The translations under genes were made by a program, and so were the position numbers. DNA of 64,000 nucleotides from Oscillospiraceae bacterium (GTDB taxonomy: Bacteria; Bacillota; Clostridia; Oscillospirales; Ruminococcaceae): NCBI GenBank assembly GCA_017521825.1, contig JAFXBK010000073.1, positions 1 through 64,000 of the forward strand. The letters are read 5' to 3'. The notes below the pieces were generated by a model that worked only from the letters and a program-made list of their open reading frames with translations, made no database searches and had not been told where the DNA came from. Shown one piece after another: positions 1 to 9,046 of the stretch (position 1 is its first letter; each line of letters begins with the position of its first letter).

Positions 1-676
1 CGGTGATGGAGATATCAACGCCTTCGCTCTGCATAATTGCAACACCTTCGCGGGTATCGTTTGCGCCGTAGCAGCGGATGTTGCCGCGTTCGCCTTCGCT
101 GAATCTTACTTCGCGAACAACTTTGAGTTCATCGTGTTCGAAGTCGAAATCGGTTTCAACATAGGTGAAGCCGTTGATTCTGGAGATGATGTATGCGGCG
201 TCTTTTCCAAGGCCGTTAAGGATAACTCTGATAGGAGTTTTTCTTGCTTTGTTTGCGTTTCTTGCAATGCCGATTGCGCCTTCAGCTGCTGCGAAGGATT
301 CGTGACCTGCAAGGAATGCGAAGCATTTGGTTTCTTCGGAAAGAAGCATTGCGCCAAGGTTTCCGTGGCCAAGACCAACTTTTCTCTGTTCCGCAACGGA
401 ACCGGGAATGCAGAAGGACTGGAGAGCTTCGCCGATGCATTTTGCTGCATCTGCTGCGGAAGTTACGCCGCGTTTGATACCGATTGCTGCGCCAAGGGTA
501 TATGCCCAAACTGCGTTTTCGAATGCGATGGGCTGAACGCCTTTGACAAGGGATTCTACGTCAACGCCTTTTGCAAGGCAAATTTCTCTTGCTTCTTCAA
601 GGGAAGCAAAACCGTTTTCTTTAAGACAGGCTTCGATTTTCGGAAGTCTTCTTTCTTTACCTTCAAATTCTGCCAT
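1..676 (-). CDS. GGGtGRT family protein, 3' end cut by window edge
   Basis: About 225 N-terminal residues are visible, opening MAEFEGKERRLPKIEA; the rest lies beyond the left edge. The ATG has a clear AGGAGGAG site and lies 19 bases after the stop of the NifU-like gene. The sequence, with FAFLAGHESFAAAEGA and IRVILNGLGKDAAYI, resembles the GGGtGRT family, which is typically paired with a NifU-like scaffold gene in anaerobic Firmicutes. Its biochemical role is not established; a link to iron-sulphur metabolism is inferred from the pairing alone. The GGGtGRT signature itself would lie in the missing part. Confidence 0.75.
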   Translation of the reverse strand, partial: MAEFEGKERRLPKIEACLKENGFASLEEAREICLAKGVDVESLVKGVQPIAFENAVWAYTLGAAIGIKRGVTSAADAAKCIGEALQSFCIPGSVAEQRKVGLGHGNLGAMLLSEETKCFAFLAGHESFAAAEGAIGIARNANKARKTPIRVILNGLGKDAAYIISRINGFTYVETDFDFEHDELKVVREVRFSEGERGNIRCYGANDTREGVAIMQSEGVDISIT

Positions 677-695
677 TGTTAAGCTCCTCCTTTCC

Positions 696-1388
696 TTATT
701 CTTCTCTCGGGTCGATATATTTGGGTGCGTCGGCATAGCGGCCGTAGGTTCCGGTGTTTTTAGCAAGAGCTTCTTCTGCCGGAACGCCGTGGCGGATGTC
801 TTCCATCATTTTGCCGAGGCGAACAAATTTATAACCGATGGTTTCGTTGTTTTCATCAAGAGCGATGGAGCTGATGTAGCCTTCGGTAAGGTCGAGATAG
901 CGAACGCCTTTTGCGCCGGTGGAATAAATGGTACCAACGGAGCTGCGGAGGCCTTTGCCAAGGTCTTCAAGACCTGCGCCGATGGGAAGGCCGTCTTCGG
1001 AGAAAGCGGTCTGGCTTCTTCCGTAAACAAGCTGGAGGAAAATTTCCCTCATTGCAACGTTGATTGCGTCGCAGACGAGGTCGGTGTTAAGTGCTTCGAG
1101 GATGGTTTTTCCGGGAAGGATTTCGCCTGCCATTGCGGCGGAATGGGTCATACCGGTGCAGCCGATGGTTTCAACAAGGGCTTCTTCGATAATTCCGTTT
1201 TTTACGTTAAGGGTGAGTTTGCAAGCGCCCTGCTGGGGTGCACAAGCGCCGATACCATGGGAAAGACCGGAGATATCTTTGATCTCATAAGCTTTTACCC
1301 ATCTTCCTTCTTCGGGAATGGGAGCCGGTCCGTGGTGAGGTCCTTTGGTAACGGGACACATCCTTTCGACATCTTTTGAGCAGTTCAT
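696..1388 (-). CDS. NifU-like iron-sulphur cluster assembly scaffold protein
   Basis: A 230-residue protein with an N-terminal NifU/IscU-like domain. Cysteines occur in MNCSKDVERMC, GIGACAPQQGAC and VETIGCTGMTHSAAMAGE, followed by LEALNTDLVCDAINVAMREIF. It probably carries or builds Fe-S clusters in the cytoplasm. Start chosen at 1388: an AGAGGGG site lies 11 bases upstream, whereas the upstream in-frame ATG at 1409 has none. It is the first gene of a two-gene unit with the GGGtGRT gene. The C-terminal half (GAGLEDLGKGLRSSVGTIYSTG) is the long form found beside GGGtGRT genes rather than the short IscU form. Confidence 0.8.
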   Translation of the reverse strand: MNCSKDVERMCPVTKGPHHGPAPIPEEGRWVKAYEIKDISGLSHGIGACAPQQGACKLTLNVKNGIIEEALVETIGCTGMTHSAAMAGEILPGKTILEALNTDLVCDAINVAMREIFLQLVYGRSQTAFSEDGLPIGAGLEDLGKGLRSSVGTIYSTGAKGVRYLDLTEGYISSIALDENNETIGYKFVRLGKMMEDIRHGVPAEEALAKNTGTYGRYADAPKYIDPREE

Positions 1389-1482
1389 TTTGATTTTTGC
1401 CCCTCTCATTATGTAAATTTTTGCTTTTGCACAAATTCGCGGCGGTTTTCGGGAAAATTCTCCCCGAATTTACGCCATAATA

Positions 1483-1511
1483 ATTATATATAAAAACGGC
1501 GGTTAAATCAA
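1483..1511 (-). promoter_or_regulatory. Promoter for NifU-like/GGGtGRT unit
   Basis: On the minus strand, TTGATT (1511-1506) and TATAAT (1488-1483) are separated by 17 bases, about 95 bases before the chosen start. The leader has a short inverted repeat (TTCGGG...CCCGAA, about 1450-1471) that could fold. Confidence 0.6.
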
Positions 1512-1613
1512 TAGCCATTTTATTTCCGGTTTTTCCGCAAAATACGGGATTTTTTAAAATTTTAATCAATTCTTCCGTTTTTTATTTCACCGCATTGGCA
1601 AAAAGAACAAAAA

Positions 1614-1642
1614 GCCCTTTTTGCTTTTTCGGCAAAAAGGGC
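1614..1642. terminator. Intergenic hairpin
   Basis: GCCCTTTTTGC pairs with GCAAAAAGGGC around a 7-base loop. It follows the stronger terminator of the minus-strand zinc-ribbon gene and may be a second terminator; no adjacent plus-strand gene needs it. Confidence 0.45.
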
Positions 1643-1658
1643 AAAAGGGGCGAAAAAA

Positions 1659-1693
1659 GGAGCTTTTTTGAATTAAAAATTCTAAAAAGCTCC
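1659..1693 (-). terminator. Terminator of the zinc-ribbon coiled-coil gene
   Basis: Read on the minus strand, GGAGCTTTTT pairs with AAAAAGCTCC around an AT-rich loop and is followed by TTTTTT, directly after the stop at 1702. Confidence 0.7.
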
Positions 1694-1701
1694 GTCTTAT
1701 T

Positions 1702-3003
1702 TTAATATTCTATCCCCACTTTTTTTATTTCGCTGTTTAACAATTCCACAAAAGGCTCTTCACCGGGGTAATGATTCATTTCAAGTTCGTCCTCAATAGC
1801 AAAGATCCTGTTCAGAATATCAACTTCTTTTTTGGAATATTCCGACTGAATACTGTCGATATTTTTTTCTGTTTCTTCTTCGAACTGTTTTAGTTTTTCC
1901 TCAAGGCTGTTTCTTTGAGCCGCAATTCCAAGCATTTCTTCCTTGAGGCGTTTTTTCTCTTTTGCCTGGAAGAAATTAAGCTTTTCGGAGCGATCCCATG
2001 TTTCTTCCCATTTTTTCTCCAGCTTTTTAATTTCTCTTTTAACTGTCTCGACTTTTTTCTCTTCCGCGTGAACAGCTGTTTTTTCTTCTATCTGGAGTTT
2101 TTCTCTTTCTTTTTCAAGCATTTCTTTTTCGTAAACCAGATCATCATAATCTTCCGGATGGCCTTCCCAATATTCTTCCGTAAGTTCTTCCTGCGGTGTA
2201 TCCATTCTTTCTTCGCAGAAGGAGATGATTTCAAGAATATTCGGGCAGTATTCCTCCATAGAATCTTTTTCAGTACTTCCGGTAAAAACCCGGGCTGCTC
2301 TTTCCGCAATCATTTTTGTCAAGGATTCATCACAGATTTTAAGTATCTCAACAAGGAAACGAGCGCAGATATGTTCCAGTTCTTTTTTTGTTCTTTCAAT
2401 GATGCTGAATTTCTCCATATTACTTCTGAAGGAATCGATGCTTTTCATCATTTCATCAACAGTTTTTTCCTTCATTTTATAAGCACGAATGTTGTTCAAC
2501 TCATAAGTTTTGTGCCTGAGATATCCTATTGCGGCAAAAAACCTTGCACAAACTGCAAAAATGGCATCCAGACAGCTGTCTTCGTCTTCGAGTTTGGTAA
2601 CACCATTCAAAGCTTCTGTTCCGCTGGATTTAAGGTTTTCCGCAAGGGTTATTATTTCTTCCGCTTTTTCGACAACAAATATTTTTTCATAATCGGAACG
2701 GAATTTTCCCCGGTCGGCAAATTTCTTTGCCTGTTCCGGCTTCGGAGCCGGTTTTTCCACCTTCGGTGCCGGTGCTGAAACGACAGGTGCCGGTTTCGGA
2801 ACAGCTTTTTCATATCTTTTGCCGCAAAGGTCGCACTCATAGTGGTCGCCGCAATCAACAAGTTCACCGCCGCAGTTTTCACATTCCAAAAGGCGAAGTT
2901 CGCCGTTTTCCCTAACGTATTTTGCGCCGCAGTCCCAGCAATAATAGGTACCGTTCATTTCAACAAGGTCGCCGCAACAGCGTTTGCAGGTCAATTTTTC
3001 CAT
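1702..3003 (-). CDS. Double zinc-ribbon, coiled-coil hypothetical protein
   Basis: A 433-residue protein. The N-terminus has two zinc ribbons: CKRC...CWDC within the first 30 residues and CENC...CDLC up to about residue 60. A proline-rich linker (PKPAPVVSAPAPKVEKPAPKPE) follows, then a long charged, mostly helical region with heptad-like stretches near the C-terminus (EKEREKLQIEEKTAVHAEEKK). No enzyme motif is visible. Start taken as the ATG at 3003, with AAAGG 11 bases upstream; a GTG at 3012 is also in frame but too close to that site. Zinc ribbons suggest protein or nucleic acid binding, but the function is unknown. Confidence 0.7.
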   Translation of the reverse strand: MEKLTCKRCCGDLVEMNGTYYCWDCGAKYVRENGELRLLECENCGGELVDCGDHYECDLCGKRYEKAVPKPAPVVSAPAPKVEKPAPKPEQAKKFADRGKFRSDYEKIFVVEKAEEIITLAENLKSSGTEALNGVTKLEDEDSCLDAIFAVCARFFAAIGYLRHKTYELNNIRAYKMKEKTVDEMMKSIDSFRSNMEKFSIIERTKKELEHICARFLVEILKICDESLTKMIAERAARVFTGSTEKDSMEEYCPNILEIISFCEERMDTPQEELTEEYWEGHPEDYDDLVYEKEMLEKEREKLQIEEKTAVHAEEKKVETVKREIKKLEKKWEETWDRSEKLNFFQAKEKKRLKEEMLGIAAQRNSLEEKLKQFEEETEKNIDSIQSEYSKKEVDILNRIFAIEDELEMNHYPGEEPFVELLNSEIKKVGIEY

Positions 3004-3113
3004 AAAATTCACAGCCTTTGATTTTTTGTTATGGATTCAGTATAGCACCAACAAAGTTAAAGACGCAAGGTTTTATCCTTTTTTAAATCGACAAAATGTT
3101 TACACATCGTTAA

Positions 3114-3142
3114 TTGACTTTATAATATAATAGGGGTAAAAT
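3114..3142 (+). promoter_or_regulatory. secA promoter
   Basis: TTGACT (3114-3119), a 17-base spacer and TAAAAT (3137-3142), in AT-rich DNA 46 bases before the secA start. A TATAAT overlapping the spacer offers an alternative -10. Confidence 0.55.
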
Positions 3143-3187
3143 ATAAAATAGATTAATATGCTATTAAACCCAAAAGGAGATTTTTAA

Positions 3188-5905
3188 ATGGGATTTCTTG
3201 ATAAAATTTTCGGAAACTATTCCCAAAAAGAACTTAAAAGAATAGATCCGATCGTTCAGAAGGTTCTTTCTCTTGAAGAAACTTACCGCGCAATGAGCGA
3301 GGAAGAACTTAAAAACCAGACCGCCGTTCTTAAAGAAAGACTTGCAAACGGCGAAACTCTTGACGATATTCTTCCGGAAGCCTTTGCGGCCTGCCGCGAA
3401 GCCTGCGACCGCGTTCTTGAAATGCGCCCATATCCGGTACAGATAATCGGCGGTATTATTCTTCACCAGGGAAGAATTGCCGAAATGAAAACCGGCGAAG
3501 GCAAAACCCTTGTTGAAACCCTTCCCGCATACCTTAACGCTCTTACCGGCGAAGGCGTTCATATTGTTACCGTTAACGATTACCTTGCCAAGCGCGACAG
3601 CGAATGGATGGGAAAAGTTTTTAGCTATATGGGTCTTTCCGTTGGTCTTGTTATCCACGGCGTTTCCAACGAGGAAAGAAGAGAAGCTTATGCCGCGGAC
3701 ATTACCTACGGAACCAACAACGAATTCGGCTTTGATTACCTCCGCGACAACATGGTAACCTATAAGGAAAACCGCGTTCAGAGAGGTTTTAACTATTCCA
3801 TTGTTGACGAGGTTGACTCCATCCTTATCGACGAAGCCAGAACCCCGCTTATTATTTCCGGCCGCGGCGACAAATCCACCGACCTTTACCAGAAGGCCGA
3901 CCGCTTTGCAAGAACCCTTTCCGCAATCCGCTTTAAGGAACACGATTCCAAAGAGGAAGTTGACAGCATTGAAGCGGATTATATTATTGACGAAAAAGCC
4001 CACAGCGCAACCCTTACCCCCAGAGGCGCAAAAAAGGCGGAAGCATACTTTAACGTGGAAAACATCAACGATGCGGACAACATGACCCTTCTTCACCACA
4101 TCAACCAGGCCATCAAGGCCCACGGCGTTATGAAGCGCGACACCGATTACGTTGTTAAAGACGGCGAAGTTATAATCGTTGATGAATTTACCGGACGCCT
4201 TATGCTTGGAAGACGCTATAACGAAGGTCTTCACCAGGCTATTGAAGCAAAAGAGGGCGTTACCGTTGCAAGGGAAAGCAAAACCCTTGCGACAATCACC
4301 TTCCAGAACTATTTCAGAATGTATAAAAAACTTGCGGGTATGACCGGTACCGCCATGACCGAAAGCGACGAATTCCGCGAAATTTACGGTCTTGACGTTG
4401 TTGAAATTCCCACCAACAAACCGGTTATCCGCGAAGATATGCCCGACGTTGTTTATAAAAACGAAAGAGGCAAATTTAACGCAGTTATTGACGAAATTGT
4501 TGAGGCTCACGCCAAAAACCAGCCCGTCCTTGTTGGTACCGTAACTATTGAAAAATCCGAACTCCTCAGCAATATGCTCAAACGCCGCGGCGTTCCCCAT
4601 AACGTGCTCAACGCGAAACACCACGACAAGGAAGCGGAAATCGTTTCCCAGGCGGGTACCCCCGGCGCCGTTACCATTGCGACCAACATGGCCGGCCGTG
4701 GTACCGATATTATGCTCGGCGGCAACGCGGAATTCCTTGCGAAAGCGGAGATGAGAAAGCTCGGTTATGAGGAAGATATGATTTCCGCCGCCACCGCTTA
4801 TTTTGAAACCGGCGCGGAAGATATTCTTGCGGCAAGAGCCCATTACGCCGAGCTTCTCCATAAATTCAAGGCGGAAATTGCTCCCAAGGCGGAAGAAGTA
4901 AGAAACGCCGGCGGACTTTATATAATCGGCACCGAGCGCCACGAATCCAGACGTATCGATAACCAGCTCCGAGGAAGAGCCGGACGCCAGGGCGACCCGG
5001 GCAAAACCCGCTTCTTCATTTCCCTTGAGGATGACCTTATGCGTCTTTTCGGCGGAAACAGAATCCAGAGCATTATGGAAACCCTTAAAATTCCGGAAGA
5101 CACCCCCGTTGACGCAAAAATGCTCAGCGGTTCCATTGAAGGCGCCCAGAAAAAGGTTGAGGGCAGAAACTTTGAAATCCGAAAAAGCGTTCTTCGCTTT
5201 GACGACGTTATGAACCAGCAGAGGGAAATTATCTACGGCCAGCGCGGAAAAGTTCTCGAGGGCGAGGATATCAGCGAATATATCGCCAACATGAGGAAGG
5301 AATCCGTTGAAAAAACCGTTGATATCTATCTTGCCAACGACGAAAGCAAGGCGGACTGGAACCTTGACGGTCTTAGGGATTACTACCTTGGCTGGCTCCT
5401 TACGGACGGCGACCTTCGCTTTGGCAAAGAGGAATATTCCAAAATCACCAAGGCGGAAATTGCCGAAATTCTCCAAAACAGAATGGAAGAAGTTTACGCC
5501 GCAAGGGAAGAACAGTTTGCCCCCGAAATTATGCGCGAACTGGAACGCGTTGCCCTTCTTAAAAACGTTGACCTTAAATGGATGGACCACATCGACGCCA
5601 TGAGCGACCTTAAGCAGGGAATTTATCTTCGCAGCTACGCCCAGCATGACCCGGTTGTTGAATACCGCATCGAAGGTTTCGATATGTTCGACCAGATGAT
5701 TGAAGCCATCCGCGAGGACACCGTTAAGATGCTTATGACGGTAAGAGTTCGCACCGCGCCCCAGAGAGAGCAGGTTGCCGTTCCGGTGGAAGCTTCCGGC
5801 GACGGAAGCGTTTCCGCAACCGTTGTTAAAAAGAAAAAAGTCGGAAGAAACGACCCCTGCCCCTGCGGAAGCGGCAAAAAATATAAACATTGCTGCGGTA
5901 AATAA
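3188..5905 (+). CDS. secA: Preprotein translocase ATPase SecA
   Basis: 905 residues, within the normal SecA range. It drives Sec-dependent export by ATP-powered pushing of unfolded preproteins through SecYEG at the membrane. Visible motifs: Walker [10 protein letters not shown], Walker B-like [20 protein letters not shown], helicase motif [10 protein letters not shown], and a C-terminal zinc-binding SEC-C tail [13 protein letters not shown], which usually binds SecB or lipids. AAAGGAG precedes the ATG. It leads a unit with trmL two bases downstream. Confidence 0.97.
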   Translation: MGFLDKIFGNYSQKELKRIDPIVQKVLSLEETYRAMSEEELKNQTAVLKERLANGETLDDILPEAFAACREACDRVLEMRPYPVQIIGGIILHQGRIAEMKTGEGKTLVETLPAYLNALTGEGVHIVTVNDYLAKRDSEWMGKVFSYMGLSVGLVIHGVSNEERREAYAADITYGTNNEFGFDYLRDNMVTYKENRVQRGFNYSIVDEVDSILIDEARTPLIISGRGDKSTDLYQKADRFARTLSAIRFKEHDSKEEVDSIEADYIIDEKAHSATLTPRGAKKAEAYFNVENINDADNMTLLHHINQAIKAHGVMKRDTDYVVKDGEVIIVDEFTGRLMLGRRYNEGLHQAIEAKEGVTVARESKTLATITFQNYFRMYKKLAGMTGTAMTESDEFREIYGLDVVEIPTNKPVIREDMPDVVYKNERGKFNAVIDEIVEAHAKNQPVLVGTVTIEKSELLSNMLKRRGVPHNVLNAKHHDKEAEIVSQAGTPGAVTIATNMAGRGTDIMLGGNAEFLAKAEMRKLGYEEDMISAATAYFETGAEDILAARAHYAELLHKFKAEIAPKAEEVRNAGGLYIIGTERHESRRIDNQLRGRAGRQGDPGKTRFFISLEDDLMRLFGGNRIQSIMETLKIPEDTPVDAKMLSGSIEGAQKKVEGRNFEIRKSVLRFDDVMNQQREIIYGQRGKVLEGEDISEYIANMRKESVEKTVDIYLANDESKADWNLDGLRDYYLGWLLTDGDLRFGKEEYSKITKAEIAEILQNRMEEVYAAREEQFAPEIMRELERVALLKNVDLKWMDHIDAMSDLKQGIYLRSYAQHDPVVEYRIEGFDMFDQMIEAIREDTVKMLMTVRVRTAPQREQVAVPVEASGDGSVSATVVKKKKVGRNDPCPCGSGKKYKHCCGK

Positions 5906-5907
5906 TT

Positions 5908-6426
5908 ATGGCGGAACTTAACCTTGTTCTTGTTGAACCCCAGATTCCCCAGAACACCGGCAACATTGCAAGAACCTGCGCCGTCACCGGCGCAAGGTTA
6001 CATATAATCCGCCCCATGGGTTTTGTTATTGACGATAAAAAGCTCAAAAGAGCGGGGCTTGATTACTGGGACAAGCTGGACATAACTTTTTACGATAATC
6101 TCGAGGATTTTTTCTCGAAAAACGACGGTGATTTTTATTATTTCACCACAAAAGGGCTTCACCGCCATTCCGATGTTTCCTATCCGGACGGCTGTTATCT
6201 TTTCTTCGGAAGGGAGGACGCCGGTCTTCCGGAGCGCTTACTTTTTGAAAACCCGGGAACCGCCGTGCGGATTCCCATGAAGCCGACCCTTCGGAGCCTT
6301 AATCTTTCCAATTCCGTTGCCATAGCCGCCTACGAGGTTCTTCGTCAATGGGATTACCCGGAGCTTCAGTTTAAAGGCGAGCTTCGGGATTTTGACTGGG
6401 CAGACGCGGGGATTAACCAGATTTAA
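5908..6426 (+). CDS. trmL: tRNA (cytidine/uridine(34)-2'-O)-methyltransferase TrmL (SpoU/SPOUT)
   Basis: 172 residues, typical for TrmL/CspR. It uses AdoMet to methylate the ribose of the wobble base in tRNA-Leu isoacceptors. Motifs of the trefoil-knot SPOUT fold are visible: NLVLVEPQIPQNTGNIARTC at the N-terminus, LFFGREDAGLP, and C-terminal IPMKPTLRSLNLSNSVAIA. It starts two bases after the secA stop with no strong ribosome site, so translation is probably coupled. Confidence 0.93.
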   Translation: MAELNLVLVEPQIPQNTGNIARTCAVTGARLHIIRPMGFVIDDKKLKRAGLDYWDKLDITFYDNLEDFFSKNDGDFYYFTTKGLHRHSDVSYPDGCYLFFGREDAGLPERLLFENPGTAVRIPMKPTLRSLNLSNSVAIAAYEVLRQWDYPELQFKGELRDFDWADAGINQI

Positions 6427-6429
6427 AAT

Positions 6430-6630
6430 AGGCTTCCCCTTGAGGAGACTCCCCTGTTAGGGGAGATGTCATCGCAGATGACAGAGGGGTCTGCCGTCTG
6501 CGGCGAGCAAAAGCTGGATTTCGCCGAAGGCGAAAGACTGATGAGGTGTAGTTTTAAGAATCGTTTTTTACCAAAGGAACACCTCATCCGCCTCGTTTCA
6601 CTTGGCACCTTCTCCTCAAGGAGAAGGCTT
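6430..6630. repeat. Family A composite palindromes, inverted pair
   Basis: Between trmL and the TtcA-like gene lie several family A half-units. A CTTCCCCTTGAGG-type arm opens the tract; two halves meet head to head around GATGAGGTG...CACCTCATC; and the tract closes with a CCTTCTCCTCAAGGAGAAGG palindrome. Inner hairpins GTCATCGCAGATGAC and TTCGCCGAAGGCGAA are distinct from each other. Confidence 0.8.
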
Positions 6631-6685
6631 ATTAAAAAGAAAGGGGAGAGCGACAATTTCCGGCGATAACACTTTACAGAAACTT

Positions 6686-7432
6686 ATGGGCGCCATGCGT
6701 AAGGCCATAGAAGATTACCACATGATTGAAAACGGCGACAGAATCGCGGTCGGTGTTTCCGGCGGAAAGGATTCCGTTTCGCTCCTTATCGGTCTTGCGG
6801 GACTCCGCCGCTTTATCGGAATTGATTACGAGGTTGTGGCGGTTTGCCTTGACCCCCAATTCGGCGGCGAACCTAACGATTTTTCCGAAATTGAAAAACT
6901 TTGCGAAAAAATCGGCGTTAAGCTTGACCTTCGCCGCACACACATCGGCGACGTTATTTTTGAGGACCGCAAGGAAAAGAACCCCTGTTCCCTTTGTGCA
7001 AGAATGCGCCGCGGACTTCTTCACGACGTTGCAAAAGAAAACGGCTGTAACAAAATGGCCCTTGGACATAACTTTGAGGACGCGGTGGAAACTTTTTTGA
7101 TGAACCTTTTTGACGAGGGCAGAATCGGATGTTTTTCGCCGGTCACCTGGCTTTCGAGGAAGGAAATTACCGTTATCCGCCCGCTTATTTACTGCCACGA
7201 GGATGAAATTGTTAAAATTGCGGTTCACGAGCATTTTCCGATTGTTAAAAGCCGCTGTCCCGCAGATAAACATACGGAGCGTGAGCACGTAAAAAACCTT
7301 ATCCACCGCCTTGAGCACGAGGAAGGTTACGATTGCCTTCCGAACAAGCTTTTAGGCGCGATTCAGCGCGGAAACGTCTGCGGCTGGGGCCTCGAAGGGG
7401 ACGATTCCGCGGAAAGATACGCGAAAATTTAA
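6686..7432 (+). CDS. TtcA/TilS-type tRNA thiolase (PP-loop ATPase)
   Basis: About 248 residues from this ATG. The PP-loop GVSGGKDS sits near the N-terminus, followed by a CSLCARMRRG pair of cysteines and the GHNFEDAVETFLMNLF motif, all typical of TtcA-family enzymes that adenylate and thiolate a tRNA cytidine using an Fe-S cluster. The exact tRNA position in Firmicutes members is uncertain. Start is unclear: similarity to relatives seems to continue upstream through TLQKL, and an AAAGGGGAG site (6640-6648) lies seven bases before an in-frame ATT at 6656. The open frame continues to a TTG at 6602, but that part is repeat DNA. Confidence 0.85.
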   Translation: MGAMRKAIEDYHMIENGDRIAVGVSGGKDSVSLLIGLAGLRRFIGIDYEVVAVCLDPQFGGEPNDFSEIEKLCEKIGVKLDLRRTHIGDVIFEDRKEKNPCSLCARMRRGLLHDVAKENGCNKMALGHNFEDAVETFLMNLFDEGRIGCFSPVTWLSRKEITVIRPLIYCHEDEIVKIAVHEHFPIVKSRCPADKHTEREHVKNLIHRLEHEEGYDCLPNKLLGAIQRGNVCGWGLEGDDSAERYAKI

Positions 7433-7433
7433 A

Positions 7434-7562
7434 GCCTTCTCCTTGAGGAGAAGGTGGCAAAACCGGAGGTTTTGACGGATGAGGTGCTTTAATAAACGCC
7501 GCATTCGCGGCTACACCTCATCAGTCTGCTTCGCAGACAGCTTCCCCTCAAGGGGAAGCCTT
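7434..7562. repeat. Family A inverted pair
   Basis: A clean two-half element: outer palindrome CCTTCTCCTTGAGGAGAAGG, GTGGC, inner hairpin AAAACCGGAGGTTTT, GACGGATGAGGTG, about 25 bases of spacer, then the mirror half CACCTCATCAGTC, hairpin CTGCTTCGCAG, and CTTCCCCTCAAGGGGAAG. It lies between two same-strand genes. Confidence 0.85.
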
Positions 7563-7586
7563 TTTTTCAGAAAGGCGGTGCTCAAA

Positions 7587-8111
7587 TTGGAAAAGAAGCC
7601 GAAAGTTTTTATGATTTGCGGGATTTCCGGAAGCGGAAAAACCTTTTTTTCAAAAAAGCTGGAACTTTGCGGCGTTCCGAGGATTTCCATGGACGAAGAG
7701 CTTTGGCCGGATTACTACGTTTATCCGGGTTTGTTTTCCGACGAGCACCTGAATTTTCTTTATAAGCAGGCGACGGAGCGGATTTTTTCAAAAATCCGCA
7801 ACTTTTGCGCCGAGGGCCGGAGCTGCAGCGTGGACATGCCCTTTTGCAAAAGGGCGCAAAGGGATGTTTTCCGTGCTCATGTTGAAAAATGCGGCGGCGA
7901 GCCGGTTCTTGTTTGGATAAACGCCGATTTGCCGGTGCTCAAACAAAGGCTTACGGACAGAGCCGGCAAAAACGGGCCGAACAATCTTCCGGTTTCGGAA
8001 GCCGAAATCGAGATGTACTGGCGCGGTTTTGAAAGGCCGGGGGACGAAAAGCACATCAGAATCGACGGAACGGCGGATTTTGATCCGGAAGAATTTTTAA
8101 AAATGGTATAA
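7587..8111 (+). CDS. P-loop kinase / zeta-toxin-like ATP-binding protein
   Basis: 174 residues starting at a TTG with AAAGGCGGTG six bases upstream. The frame is open further left but only through repeat DNA. A Walker A motif, GISGSGKT, lies near residue 15, with MDEELWPDYY and SVDMPFCKRAQRD downstream in a layout like small AAA/polynucleotide-kinase-like NTPases, and a C-terminal HIRIDGT strand. It probably phosphorylates a small molecule or nucleotide; the substrate cannot be read. A strong terminator follows. Confidence 0.7.
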   Translation: MEKKPKVFMICGISGSGKTFFSKKLELCGVPRISMDEELWPDYYVYPGLFSDEHLNFLYKQATERIFSKIRNFCAEGRSCSVDMPFCKRAQRDVFRAHVEKCGGEPVLVWINADLPVLKQRLTDRAGKNGPNNLPVSEAEIEMYWRGFERPGDEKHIRIDGTADFDPEEFLKMV

Positions 8112-8119
8112 AAGAAAAA

Positions 8120-8150
8120 GATGAGCACCGAACGGTGCTCATCTTTTTTT
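8120..8150 (+). terminator. Terminator of the P-loop kinase gene
   Basis: GATGAGCACC pairs with GGTGCTCATC around GAAC, followed by seven T residues. Confidence 0.85.
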
Positions 8151-8173
8151 GCGGAACGGTTTTGTTGTAAAAT

Positions 8174-8684
8174 TGTAGGGGTACACCGATGTGCGCCCGA
8201 TTTTATTTTAATTGATTACAACCCCATTTCTTTTGTATCCAAAAGAAACCGGGTTGTGCCTGAAAGAAAAGTTTATCTAACCCCTGCAGTTTGCTCCCGC
8301 AAACGCTGTCCCCTTAGCAAAGGGGACTAAAACGCACCACCGAAAGAACGGCAATTTCTATTCTGAACCGCCATCGTTCAGGCCGACGGCGGTTTTCATT
8401 TTATCTTGTTGGCTCGGTTAAAGCGGAACGTCGCGGACGATGTTCTCTACGGTAAATTTACAAACGGGCGGGTGATATCCGCCCCTACGGTTGGAATGGC
8501 GGGTTTTATTAAAAACGGGGTAGGGGCGACCCTTGCGGTCGCCCGGTATAAAGGAATCCCTCCGTCTTTTTGTTTGCAAAGCAAACAAAAATCCACCTCC
8601 CTTTAGGCAAGGGAGGCGGCCCTTCGGGTTATTGGTTATCCCTCTTCCGTCTGCTTCGCAGACATTTTCCCTCAAGGAGAGGTG
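8174..8684. repeat. Repeat tract: families E, B and A
   Basis: In order: a GTAGGGG-type hairpin (8174-8199), a family B element, a GAACGTCGCGGACGATGTTC hairpin ending CTACGG, a GGGCGG...CCGCCCCTAC hairpin, a GTAGGGGCGACC...GGTCGCCC hairpin (8520-8544), then two family A units with inner hairpins TTTGCAAAGCAAA and CTGCTTCGCAG. Nothing else is recognisable in this 600-base gap. Confidence 0.8.
8201..8423 (+). repeat. Family B element, copy 1
   Basis: A ~220-base element beginning TTGATTACAACCCC and ending GGCTCGGTTAA. Internal inverted repeats: ACAACCC...GGGTTGT, CTTTTGTATCCAAAAG, GTTTGC...GCAAAC, GTCCCCTT...AAGGGGAC and CCGCC...GGCGG. Other copies are near 11.1, 13.3, 44.5 and 53.4 kb. No protein is encoded. 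Confidence 0.85.
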
Positions 8685-8688
8685 TTTT

Positions 8689-8718
8689 AAAAAAAGCGCC
8701 CTTGCGGGCGCTTTTTTT
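8689..8718 (-). terminator. Terminator overlapping GIY-YIG stop
   Basis: AAAAAAAGCGCCC pairs with GGGCGCTTTTTTT around TTGC. The minus-strand stop TAA (8719-8717) runs into it. Being symmetrical, it could work in both directions. Confidence 0.8.
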
Positions 8719-9046
8719 AAATGCAGTCTTCAAATTTTGTTTCTATGTCCGGGTAAAATTCAAATTCCGAAAGCTCCGGAAAAAATTCCGAAACCCGCTC
8801 CGGCTTCTGGATAAGCAGAAGTTTTTTGCTTTTCGGAAGCTGTTTTATCCGGTATTCAAGTTTTCTTGCGCCGGTTTCGCTTTCCATTTTCCAAAGGGCG
8901 GAAATTCCGCAGACCTTGTGGCTTTTGGTATATTTTGCGGCGGATTTAAGCCCGTGGTAATGGGCATGAACCCGGCGTTTTATATCCTCGGTAAAACCGG
9001 TATAAAGTGAATTATCCTCACAAAGAAGGGTATAGACCCAGAACAT
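8717..9046 (-). CDS. GIY-YIG nuclease-fold small protein
   Basis: 109 residues. The N-terminal FWVYTLLCEDNSLYTGFT matches the GIY-YIG core (YT...LYTG, standing in for GIY...YIG), followed by DIKRRVHAH and an LEYRIKQLPKSKK segment typical of UvrC-like YhbQ/YazA proteins. Such proteins are presumed DNA endonucleases, but their cellular role is little known. Its ATG shares one base with the TGA of the upstream GNAT gene, so the two are translationally coupled. Repeats lie on both sides of the pair. Confidence 0.8.
   Translation of the reverse strand: MFWVYTLLCEDNSLYTGFTEDIKRRVHAHYHGLKSAAKYTKSHKVCGISALWKMESETGARKLEYRIKQLPKSKKLLLIQKPERVSEFFPELSEFEFYPDIETKFEDCI

Noticed and set aside
3164..5890. 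A 908-codon open frame antisense to secA, and similar long antisense frames under mfd, parB-serS and guaB
   Set aside because: They mirror highly conserved genes on the other strand, lack ribosome sites and give Phe/Gly/Asn-rich sequence without known motifs. They arise from strong codon bias.
6602..6655. TTG start at 6602 for the TtcA-like protein
   Set aside because: The extra residues come from a family A repeat and have no ribosome site.
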